Positions 33,950-45,800 of a stretch of 64,000 nt of DNA are shown here, one piece after another. The notes beneath the pieces were generated by a model, which worked only from the letters and a program-made list of their open reading frames with translations, searched no databases and was not told the DNA's origin. Made by a program: the position numbers and the translations under genes. Each line of letters opens with the position of its first letter. The stretch's first letter is position 1. The stretch is from Lumbricus terrestris (lineage: Eukaryota > Annelida > Clitellata > Crassiclitellata > Lumbricidae): assembly GCA_949752735.1 (NCBI GenBank), contig OX457041.1:27055705-27119704 (forward strand), read 5' to 3'.

Positions 33950-34700
33950 GATTAGGATCCAACTTTAACCTGGGGATAATGGGGGTACAGAAGGACATGA
34001 TTAAGATCCAACTTATGCAGTATGTGAATAGGGTCCAGCTTATGCACACAAAAAGGCATGAATAGGATTCAACTCATGATGCAGTATATAAGGGCAAGAT
34101 TAAGTTCCTACTTTGATATGGAGCACAAAAGAGCATGAATAGTATTCAGCTAATAAAGTATCTAGAAGGGCATGATTAACACAGATGGGTATGATTAGGA
34201 TCGAACTTATGCAGTACATATTGGCATTATTAGGATACAACTTATACAGTGCATATGGGCATGATTAGATTCCAACTTATGCAGCACAGATGGGTATGAT
34301 TAGGATCCAATTTATGCACCACAGATGGGTATGATTAGGAACCAACTTATGCAGCACAGATGGGCATGATTAGGATCCAACTTATGCGGTATGTGATTAG
34401 GGTCCAGCTTATGCACACAAAAGGCATGAATAGGATTCAACTCATGCAGGGCATAAGGGCAAGATTAAGTTCCTACTTTGATATGGAGCACAAAATGACA
34501 TGAATAGTATTCAGCTAATAAAGTATCTAGAAGGGCATGATTAAGATTGAGATTATGCAACATTAAAGGGCATGATCCAACTTATGCAGTACAGATGGGC
34601 ATGATTAGGATCAAATTTTTGCATCACAGATGGGCATGATTAGGATGCATCTCATGCAGCACAGATGGGCATGATTAAGATCCAACTTATAATGCAACAC
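33950..34700 (+). repeat. Minisatellite of about 34-bp units
   Basis: About 20 units of the type GGCATGATTAGGATCCAACT, TATGCAGCACAGAT, with insertions and substitutions. Internal longer blocks also repeat: the phrase beginning AGGGTCCAGCTTATGCACAC at about 34029 recurs at 34400, including the TTCCTACTTTGATATGGAGC section, giving a higher-order period near 370. Confidence 0.85.
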
Positions 34701-35864
34701 AAATGGTTATATGAACTCATGCATTATCCGGGTGACATCTCTAAATATTGCCAAAAAGCAGACACCTATGTGAAACCAACAGTTTTTATTCGATTTTTAA
34801 ACAAGTTTACAATCTCAAATTGACATTTCTATCACATTTTTTTACACAATTAGCTCTCACATGTCAACATCTCCACCAAGGCTTAGCAGCATGATCTAAG
34901 TTTTTATAGAGCCATGCAGTATTGTGCCAACAGTACTGCTAAAACCAGTTTAGATCATGTCTGCTCGTCTAAAAAATATATGAACGCATCACGTAACACC
35001 GTATCAATAGCCCACCACATGGTCATTGTGCAGCAATATCGTTAGACTGTTTTTACATCATAAAAAGGATTTTGCGAACATAACAGCATAATTACATTTT
35101 GACAAAGCGTCTCTGTCCGTTCAATCTGTTACTACATGTATGGTTTCACTTGACGTAATCATCAAATGATGTCTTATGCATTATGACAATGAACCTACAG
35201 ACAAAATTAGATTATGATCAGATCTTTTGTTCAACAGTCTCAACCTATTCCATATTATCAATATCAAACATGGACTTTGTATCCAAATTTCTTGACCTCA
35301 ACGCTCTTTCCTTTCAACCTGTCAGTGTGCCTAGCTTCTTTGCCTGCTTCCATGGCTGTTTGCATAGCTGTTTCAGTTCCTCTCTGACTGTCTATCTGCC
35401 TGTTCTCTGCCCATGTTTATTGTTTGCGGATGTTTACTTAAAGACACATGTGTGCATACAAATAAGTTGAAGACCTTCAAATATTTTTAAACTTTATTTT
35501 TGCTTAAGTGCCTTTGTCTCTGTTTGTCTGTCCTTGTTTCCACATGTGCCTGATCTGCTGTCCATTCACTTCTACTTGTCCGTCTGTCTGCACTTCTGTC
35601 TTTCTGTTTATCTTTGTCTTGATGTACGTTTGTCAATTGTTGACAGAGTCATTTTATAAAGAACCAATTACCTCACCAAACCTTAAGTATACACAATTTA
35701 GAAATAATGGTGATGCAGAACACTCGGAACACAATAGCAGGAACCAATTAGCATTTTGATGATGAATTCATTCGTAGTTCCTGCTTCAACGCACCCATGT
35801 CCCATTCTATCGAAGTCAAATGTTCTGATTCAACCGAATCCTTCACTTACAACGATCATCAGCT
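34701..35864. other. Non-coding DNA
   Basis: No gene is recognised. A CTGTCTGTC-like patch lies near 35515-35600. Confidence 0.4.
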
Positions 35865-35932
35865 GCCATCCATCAATCCTAGATACCCATCCATCAATCC
35901 TAGATACCCATCCATCAATCCTAGATACTTGG
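35865..35932 (+). repeat. 21-bp tandem repeat, three units
   Basis: Perfect copies of CCATCCATCAATCCTAGATAC. Confidence 0.85.
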
Positions 35933-37029
35933 CTCCATATAGCTGGAATAAATTACTAGTGGTGACTTCTCCAGTTACCAAAGCATTACGGTACTTTCTC
36001 CTGATGACCTATGTCCTTCATTAATTTTAACAATTAATCAGATAAATTCCATTTGCTAATTAAAGACATTTAGGCCAGTACTGGTTAAGGAGACAATCGC
36101 ATCATGTATCAAGTGCCTAGATAAATAACTGACTTTCGCGTTGTTTGTAAGAATAAGAATAAGCCTCAGCCATCACCCTTCTATGCATGATGCACTTCAA
36201 ACTTGATAGATAACCTTCGTTCCTACCATAGGAACCTTTCCTTGTTAAAAAAACATGGTTAATAATAGCAAATAACAAGCAGAAAATATTGAAACTATGC
36301 ATTGTTGGCAACCCAATAAGCTGTATTTATATTACCAACCATGCTATGACTTATATATACACACAAGACAGTGTACAGTGTGTCTACACAGCTTATATGA
36401 CAAAAAGCAAATATGTGGATTTCGGATGATGCACAAAATTTATTCAGTTGGATAATTTGCACACTGCACAGTATTGCATAAATTTATATGAATTTCCAAG
36501 TCAAAATTTCATGAACTGTGCCAAGGTTGTTGCTCTTAACACCTTACAGCACATCAAACGAAACTGACCCATGCACAACATTCAATTTTCTTTGATAAAA
36601 CCCTGGAAACTTAATGAGGATCAACAAGGGACTTACCACAGCATTAAGCATTTTCCATTTTCAACAGAGCTCTGATATAAAGGCAAAATCACCTTCTGAA
36701 ACAATGCCAAAGCCACTTGTTAATTGATATTACACCATTGGAATGTGCAATTGTTTCAATAATGACGATATAACAACAACGATAAAGCAAAAGTGACACC
36801 AGCATCATCTATCACTAACTTGATCAATATTATGGCTGCTATGTCACAATTCTTTTGACTGCAACCCCTTGTGCTGCCTAATCTTCATTATAAACTTCTA
36901 TGGCATCATCTACTCGCAATAAATAATACTCCCTAAATTATAAATACCAAAGGCTAGCTGAGCTTTCATTGGTAAAAGTGAATGTTAAGATTATTCGATT
37001 GTATGCTACTTTATGGATTTCAATGTGGG
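35933..37029. other. Non-coding DNA
   Basis: AT-rich, no gene or transposon terminus recognised. Confidence 0.4.
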
Positions 37030-37175
37030 TCGAATACAGATTGAATTGATGATAAAAATTCTTGCCAAATAGAAGTTAAATTGATGAAAAGAATCTTGCT
37101 TAAGTAGAACCTGGATTGACGAAAAATAATTCTTAATTAAATGGAAGCTGCATTGGTCAAAAATAATTCCTGCCG
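37030..37175 (-). repeat. Three to four units of a roughly 43-bp minisatellite shared with 63.2 kb
   Basis: Units of the type TTGATGAAAAGAATCTTGCT, TAAGTAGAACCTGGA. The reverse complement (CATCAATCCAGCTTCTATTT, then GGCAAGAAT) is the unit of the array at 63165-63355, so the family is dispersed and present here in the opposite orientation. Confidence 0.65.
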
Positions 37176-38549
37176 GAATTATTACGAGATTTCTTGCTTA
37201 AGCTAGATTGAAGAAATAATAATAATGCTACAGCGGGCGAATTATTAAATAAGCAAAAATACACTTTTATCTCTTCATGAAGATAATGTAAATTTTGAGC
37301 AGGCTGCGCTCTGGAAAAACGCAGGAAAGCAGCTACACACCTCTTGGTAAACAATAACGACTCATAATAAACACCACCGTCAACACCATCATCATCATCA
37401 TCATGAGCATCATCATCATCAATAATAATAATAACGAGTTTTATAGTATAGTATTGAATATACGGCAATATGCATTCGTCATCCTCCGAGAAATTATGAT
37501 CATGACCAGACCAAAACAAAAGCATTACCAGCTTTAAACGTAAGCAAATAGATAACAAATTGGCGTTTTTCAACTGCCGAAATATGCAGAAAGGCTACCA
37601 ATTGCAGAGAAATAAACGTGAAACCGACCTATAGTTGAAGGAATTTTTATACTCAGACTGATGAAAGATTCCTGCCAACCATCGTTTAAACCGGTCTCTA
37701 AAACAACGAGTACGCCATCTGTCACAGACGGAGGTAAATAATACACGGTTTATATAGCGCGCTCATATCTACTAATAGCTTATCTCTTATACCGATTTTC
37801 ATAGATCAGTCATTTCATCCAAAAGAAATAAATATCTGATGTTTTAAGGAGTTAACTAGCTTGTTTGATATACTTATCATGCAGACGTTAGACTCTTAAA
37901 GGGGGTCATCTGGAGTTTCAATAATGTAGTCTTTCTTTTGCCAGAAACAGTTTTATTATGCGAATGTTATATAACTTTGCATAAATGTTTTCTATTATTT
38001 ATTTCCTCTGTAAACTACTGGTGGCATAATAAAGAATATTCTTACTTACTTACTTTTACTCCGAGGCTAAATTGTTTCCACCTATTGTTAAGACCGTACG
38101 TTCTGTGTTCGCTACCACATGACTTTGAACTGCCAAGAAAAGATGACTTTAATTTCATCTCTCAAGTACTTTTTAAGACTGTTTGCAGTGTTAACTCCAG
38201 GAACCAGAAATCAATCTTCCACATGCTTCTAACCTGAATTTCTGCAGATAGTTATTTTAGTCCATATTTCTCCACTCATATTTTCTTCATGTAATAAGTT
38301 GCGGTCAAATTAATTTTCTTGAATAAACGAAGTATATATATTACATATATCCAAGTCCTTAACTGCTGCATAAAATTCTTGAAACACGACGTGAAGCGTA
38401 AACTGAGTAACTCGGTAGCAGTTGGCTGCAGAAAAGTGGAAACAAAATGAACCCGCTGAGGGTACGCGAGAGTAGGAAGTCAGCAGTCTAGGCTCCAGCA
38501 AGGACTTCAACTAGAATATGCTGAATTTGGCTAACGGCAGCACCCAAAG
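37176..38549. other. Non-coding DNA with CAT/AAT microsatellites
   Basis: (CAT)n and (AAT)n runs at about 37388-37434 and TTAC repeats near 38040-38055. No domain is found in the open frames. Confidence 0.45.
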
Positions 38550-38815
38550 AGGCTGGCAAAATCAGTGGAAGCATTGAGCAATGGCCTTGGTCGCTTTGGT
38601 CGTTAAACGGAAACTTCCCATCCAAAAACATACCGGCATTGACCCAAACCTAATTAAATCTCCAAACGCAAAGCGCCACTTGAGAACCAACCCCAGAGAT
38701 ACTCCGCTGGTTATAACACACACAGACGAATGCACCCCATTGAAAAACACCGACTGGCTCCGCCCGCGTAGATATGATAAAATCAAGTTCAGCGCCACCG
38801 AGCATAGGTTCAAGA
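38550..38815 (-). pseudogene. LINE reverse-transcriptase palm fragment
   Basis: The minus strand encodes LILSYLRGRSQSVFFNGVHS followed by SVCVITSGV. This corresponds to the W--SYL-GR-Q-V--NG---S------GVPQG section of CR1/Jockey-type polymerases. The usual PQG that follows is altered and the expected LGPLLF segment is missing, so this is a decayed fragment. Confidence 0.5.
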
Positions 38816-39671
38816 AAGTTGCTCCATCGTGATCGACAGTGTAGAACGCAGCCGAGAGATTGAGAAGGCCCAGTTCTGTCTGTCAGTCTTTCTGTCTTCT
38901 TCCTACTAGGGGCGCTTTACAACATTTGCTCAAATACAATAGAATAGTTCAAAATGATGAATCGATTGTAAATAAGAATACAAGACTTTTTGTTCTGCTA
39001 ATAGGTTTATAGTTACTAAAGTCACAAGCAACTGACTCAATTTACAAACCTAGCACAACTACGTCTTTAAATTGTCTGACTGTAATTTAACTGGACAGTT
39101 AAGTACTGAGAGAACTATTTCAACACTAACTAACCAGAGGCACTCTTGACGATATTAAATGCTATAAAGAACAGAGATCATCAGTACACAAGCAGTTCCA
39201 AGACACGCTAGATGTGACAAGTGGTAGGCTCATGCACAATTTTATAAATCAGCATTGCAAAATCAATGGATCCAGAGTTGACAGATGGCACAATGTTCAC
39301 AGATCCTGTGGATGAAGAACAGACGTTGTAGTCATCCCTAGAGCACAGTTGATTCACAGTCCGACAATCCCCCATGATTGATCATCGAATATTACTCGAG
39401 CCACCAAGTCTGTGCAGAACAGGCATTTGTTGGCATGGCAGTGATGACACTCGAATAATAGCCCCAGTTATTACATAATTTAGTGTAACATTATTGCCGC
39501 AAGAATCTAACTCATGATACGCAATCTCAGTAATTATGCCACATGCACATAGAAGAGATCCAGTAGCCAAACTCTGATTGCAGCTACAAGTATGAAATAA
39601 CAACGTCATTTCTCAGCTTTGGCACAATAAGTCCTCCTTTGCGTTTGATCTTCTCAACGAGAGAGTCCTTG
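38816..39671. other. Intergenic DNA downstream of the metaxin gene
   Basis: No gene is recognised. The minus-strand word ATTAAA at 39672-39677, about 175 bases past the metaxin stop codon, is a candidate variant polyadenylation signal, so the 3' UTR may end near here. Confidence 0.35.
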
Positions 39672-39850
39672 TTTAATGCACTCTTAAATTTGTTAGAAAT
39701 TTGCACAATCTGTTACAAATGGAACACAAACATACATCAGTTATTGTAACAGTTCAACTACTTTTACATCTTCAATCAGCCACTGAACATAAGAACTGAA
39801 ACAACATTAGCAGCATTGTTCAATTCTTTGAGAAAGCATTACGGCGTATA

Positions 39851-42800
39851 TTATTCTGGACTCTCGCTCCCTTCCTCCTTCTCATCTATTACGTGTGTGA
39901 CATTGGCCGAAGGGTGATTTTGCACTTTCTGATCGACATCAACAAATTCCAGTTGAATGAGACCGTTGAGGATGGCATACCCTACCATCGCCCCAATGAC
40001 AACAGCAGCCGCAATTACCATGTTGCGTCGTTTGTTGGGGAATTCCGTATCCTCGGCCAGCTTCTGGCGTGCTTCCTCGGCTAATTTTCTCTGTTTTTCT
40101 TGTTCTGAAAAGTCAAAAAATTAATGTACACCCGAACCACCTAGAAACTTTAAAATTTATAACATATTCTGATGACAAATGTAATGTATACATGAGAATC
40201 GACAAAATCTAGATTCTAGACACAAATATGGTATCTTTAAGTACGTTTCAAAGTAGAGCCAACAGATCACAAATGAACTGATGTTCATCTGTATGTAAAA
40301 CAACACAACCGGCGCTCACACAACAGCAGAAGCTAACCAACGAAGACCCAACATGGCTCAGGATCCAGATCACAAATCTCACTATGCAATGTAACTTCAC
40401 TGTATGGCACAACCTTGCTACAGATCATTATTTCTGATCTCAATACTAGTGTTAAAAAGCGATTTAGTAGAAGACACTTGGTAAATTTTTATAGAAAGAA
40501 CTGATAAGTTGCAAATGCATTAAGAATTGTGATCTGCATACCTTCCGGTGAGAGAGGGAAATGGGCGTCGAGTATCCTCTGGCAGAACTGTACTAGATTA
40601 CGACAAGCCTTCAGATGGTTCTGGAGTCCAACATTCAACAACGGAGCATTGAGCAACAGAGCGAGATAACCAAAGGCCTGAGCATCGAGCAGTGTTGCCC
40701 TACACAAACACAGCACATTCATAATCAACTGAATTACTTGCTAACCGGAATTAAATGGCAAAAATATGAAAATTACACATCGCTACCACATGATGTGATC
40801 TTCACAGTTTATACTCCATAGAAAAATTTATGTAATATTAAATTTTAAAATTCAGATCATAGCTGTATGGTTAGGCAGATATATCATTGCAAATTCGTCA
40901 TTTGAAATGTCTGTATGCATAAGTTGTTCATCATAACAAGTGCCTTCGTGCACAAGTTCAAAATCAATCTTGTACTGTTGCAAGTCAGTTGCAGCAAACA
41001 GGGAAAAATGAGTTAACATCAGCATCAAAACTAATCCATTTTCAGCCTGAAGCTCACCCTCCATAACTTTATTAAATGCTGTCTGACTGATTAAATCTTT
41101 GACCTTTGCTTCTTTAATCAACCATGACGGACTATAGTTTCACATGAGGCAACTGTCAATTTTGCATGAAACAATGATTGCTCTAGTGGCAATATAAAAG
41201 CAATTAGGTTAGATTGCAATATCCTTAAAATAAATGTCATCCAGTTTTTTGTTATAATTTATTCTGTAGATAAAAGTTCCTTCTTCAAGTCTGGGAAGGC
41301 ATTTAATCTGTAACACTTAGAATATTAGTAAGCATACTTCGCAAATTTTTTTATCCCAATACAACATTTAAGTAAATTTGTTTTTAGATCGCAGAAGAAA
41401 CTGAAGAGAATTTGCATACTTGTCACCATGAAAATACTGTTTTTCTCCAAGTTTTGCTGACAAAAGGTTTAAACATTCTTTAGCATCTTTCATCAACTGC
41501 AAACATAAATATACAATGTTACATTGCAACCACCAAAATTGACATCATCTTAACTTCCCTATCAGTAAAATTAAATAAGCATAAATTTGTGCTGACTGGC
41601 ATTCATTCATTCATTAAGAAAATTTATATAGCACCCTTCAAGAAGTCTACTCAGAGGCGCTCCCAGCCCAGCCATGGCTAAAAACAAAGGTCTTGAGCAA
41701 CTGGAAGCAATCAGGCAGATTATTCCAGACCACCAATGTCTGCATGTATACATACGGTAAATGCAGAGTCGTACCTTGACGGGGCTGTATATCAAGTTCA
41801 ATACAGAATGGTTATAAGCGTAGCGAAAGTGGGATTACATTCCAAGTTGAGAAGTTAACAACCGAGAAGGCTCGGCGTTGTCTGACCGAAGAACAGACCC
41901 GAGGGACCAGGAGCTCCCCACTAGCTGAAGAGCGCAAAACTCAACGAGGGGCTAATTCAGAGGGCGACAAAGATCAGATAAGTAGGACGGAGCACAACCA
42001 GCGAGACACCGTCTAACAAGAGCTCTGCTATTTTGTAGGAGATGCGTCGGGTGGCTGGAAGCCAGTGCAAAACATCACATAAGTAAGCAGAAACTGGGGC
42101 ATATCCTAGAAATTTATGACCAATAAGCCGAGCAGCAGAGTGAAGGACCCGGTCAAGATGCCCTATTAAGCCAGATGAACGAACAGCAAGAACCGAGCCG
42201 CTTACAAAAACAGTATACAAAAAGATACTAAGAGGTTGTAAGCAGCTCACCTATGAAAAACCAAGTCACAGGTAGCCTCAAAACAGAACCACCAATGTCT
42301 GCATGTACAGCGTACACATATGTGCAGCTTCGTACCTTGAAGGGGCCGTATATCAAGTTCATTACAGATTGATTAATTGATTGATAACACTTATAAATTG
42401 ATTGTAATTAAAGTTCTCTGCTGAAAAAAGATCATCTCCAAGTGGCTTTCATGCTACCTGCGAATGAGATGAACAAGGTTGCTACAGGTGAGCAAGTTTC
42501 ACTCATTCTTGCCTACAATCGCTGCATAATGGCTTGAGGGTAGATTTAAAAAAACTGGTTAAACATGAAATATTAAACTCCAATCAAAACCACAGCCAAA
42601 TACTGGACACTGAAGGTCAGCATCATCACATATAACAATACAGATATGAAGCAAATGAACAAGACCCTGACGTACCTTCACCTCATGCTCAGCTTCCGTG
42701 AGGTATTCCCGGCCACGCATTGCCTCCATCCGAGCAACTGCTTCATTTCTTTTGTGCAGTGGAAAGTACCAGCTCAGTGGAATCGGAAGTCTGTTGGCAT

Positions 42801-45800
42801 GCCACGGCCGCGTGAATTCAACATAGGACTTAGTGTCAACCCACCACAGATAGATCTAAAAGAGGATCATATCAAAAAAAAATCAAGGAAAGCAGACGTT
42901 CTGCCATTGTGGGAACGCATGACGAAACAGAGAGGTTTTAAGTTTAGATCTGAATGATACTAAGAAGCTAACGGAACACACAGAATAGAGCAGTGACCGC
43001 CAAGGCCAACAAATAAATAACACAGTAATAGACTAAATGTATGCCCGAGTACTTGTTATAGCGCCCCTTCAAGATTGCTACTCAGAGGCGCTCCCGACTA
43101 TAGCACGGACACTGAATCCGAGTTTCATGCCAAAGCTCATGAACAATTGCGAGTGAAGGACTTGCTCAAGGTCCCTGGCTTGGGGTGGATCTGAACCCGC
43201 AACCTTCCGGCTCCAAGGCACTAAACATACCCCTACACCACCACGCCCCCACAATGGATGGAGTGGCACGGTGGACTATTCGATAGCATGCTAAGTCTGT
43301 AAAACAAAGATTCCAGGAATCGCATCTGCTATGCAGTTCTAAAGTTTGAACATGGCAAGGCTTTCGTTTGCACCAATATTGATTCATATTGGCCTACCTA
43401 ACTCTCTGCGACTTTATTCGCATCCTGTTAGTTACAGAGCTCTCTGGTCTCTGTCGTCGTTTGCTGGACCCTCGTGACCTTCTAGTTCCCCAATCTTTGG
43501 CCACTACTGCCCAACACTGTGCTTATGTTTCTGTTATGTTTCTGTCGGTCCTTCGCTCTGGAATGACCTCTCGTGCAATTTGCAACACATTTGCAACTGG
43601 ATGATATGACTGCCTTTACTCGCTGTCTTATGACCTTTCTCACGGGACCTGCACACTGAACATACAGGTCTCTGATTAAATTGTACTGCAAAAGGCACTA
43701 CAGAAGTTGTTAAATACAAGAAGCTGTTTGCACACACTTGTTCAGATTTGCTGACCTAGCAAAAAGTATGTGCAATAGAACAAAATCAGAGTAATACATA
43801 CAAAGTGGCTTGTACCGACGACCAGTATGAATTAAGTCTCAGGCGGACTTGTAATGTTCTCTAACTCACAAGTGCGGGGTGAAGCTTCTCCTCCAGTAGA
43901 GAAGCAAATGCAACATTATCAGCTTTCTCTCTTGCTGTCAGGTCGTGATCACTGCCTATAGTCTACAACAGCGGCAAGAACCTTCTTTTAAAATTGTCAA
44001 AAACAAACAAAGCCAATAGGGTGTTTCAATTAATATTATAAAAATAGAACTCTCATGAACGGTAATTTGCCAGCAAAAAAAGTGTGGGCCACTAAGCAGA
44101 GCAGTGATGGACCGCCAAAACTATATTTAGGATTTATGCGAATATTTTGAAAGAAAAACCAAATGTAAGTAATGAATGTGTGAGCTCTACTAGTACGATG
44201 GAACAATATTATATGCACATTTATGGTTTTTATTTAGTTATCAGTTGTAAAATAAATCATATTCAAAATAGAACAAAGCATAAATATGGTATAATTACCC
44301 AGCTGCTAGGTCCCTAAAAGATGCTGGGCTCCTGGTTAAATTTTCCCAACTGCCCCACCCCTCAACAGGCCTGTTACCCAATCCAGTTGAAAAATTGTAA
44401 CAGTATCTTTTTTTTACAATATCAGCTTTTTACATTTTTATAAACTTCATTTTTAAATGACAGGCATGACAAAAACAGTCATTGTTAGGAAAGTCCAACT
44501 TCTAAGTATAAAATATTTGATACGGAGTCAATAAATTGCACAACCATTTAATAAAGGTTGTTTACTGTTATTTACAGATCCAACCATCATACCTGGACTT
44601 GTAGGAAGTTGAAAATATCTCGGACTTTAGTTTCAACTCCACCAGAGTGACTGAGAACGGGAAATTCCCCTAACAATAGAAAGGTTATCACACAATGTCT
44701 ATCAAACTTGAATGTCCTTACGACCATTTCTTTATTTATCCTTCATAACGCTCGAGATTCATTCATTCATTTCGATGATTTATATATATATATATAGCGC
44801 CCCTTCACAGTCACTACTCAGATGCGCTCCCAACTCAACCTCCGCTAAAGATGATTGCGATATAACATGTCAGAGAGGACCCATAGCAGCAGGCGCAAGT
44901 TTGCAGGTGGCCTATTCCCATTCCAGATCACGGGACCAGCAATAGAGAAAGTGTGATGCTGGCTGATAGAAGCACCAGTACTCGCATAAGAACAAGAAGT
45001 GTGCAGAGGAGCAAAGTGAACAGCAAACTAGGATAACCTGTGTGGAGTTGCAAAACTCCCTGAGATAGGCATGTGCCAAACCAAAGAGATGAGCCGCATT
45101 GGTTGTCCATGTGAAGAACAAAGGGATACTGTGATCTTACAGGGACTAATAATAATAATAACAATAATAACAATGACAATTTCTATGGCACCTTAACAGC
45201 AATGCCATTACATGGGCGCCTCACATACCACCAACAGGATAGGCTTTACAAAATAAATAAGTCGTGAGTCCGGATTTGAAGGAGTCAAATGAGCCTGCCA
45301 CTCGCAAGGTGGGAGAAAGACTGTTCCAGCATCTGGGACCGGCCACTGAGAAAACGTGACTGAAACAGGTTCTCATCTGCCGTATGCGAAGATCGGTTTT
45401 GTCGAGTGATCTAAGTCGCAACCCGGAAGCGGAGGAGTGTGTCCCAATGCAGTAATAACGTAGATACTAACGTAGAATGTGGAATATTGTCAAAGGCTTA
45501 ATAACTGGGATAGCCTGTGGGAGCGTTCTTCACACATATGTTCCACAATTTTCTAGTCCAGTGTTGAATGCAATGACTCCTTACCTGATGGTGATTTCCA
45601 TGGGTTTCCAAACTCTTTGATTTCTACAGCTACGTTTGCAAACTTGCAGTAAGCCTGCAACCAAAGTAAATAGATTAGTTAGCCACCGAGGTGCTGCAAC
45701 TTCCACACAATTGACCTTTGCAACTGGTCAACTCTTTCTTTAACCGCATAACTGTGAAACACAGATGCACTCACAAATCATATGCATATGATCGCATGGC

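Noticed and set aside
33262..34049. Frames of 100-144 codons on both strands
   Set aside because: CT-rich and GACA-rich simple repeats; no domain.
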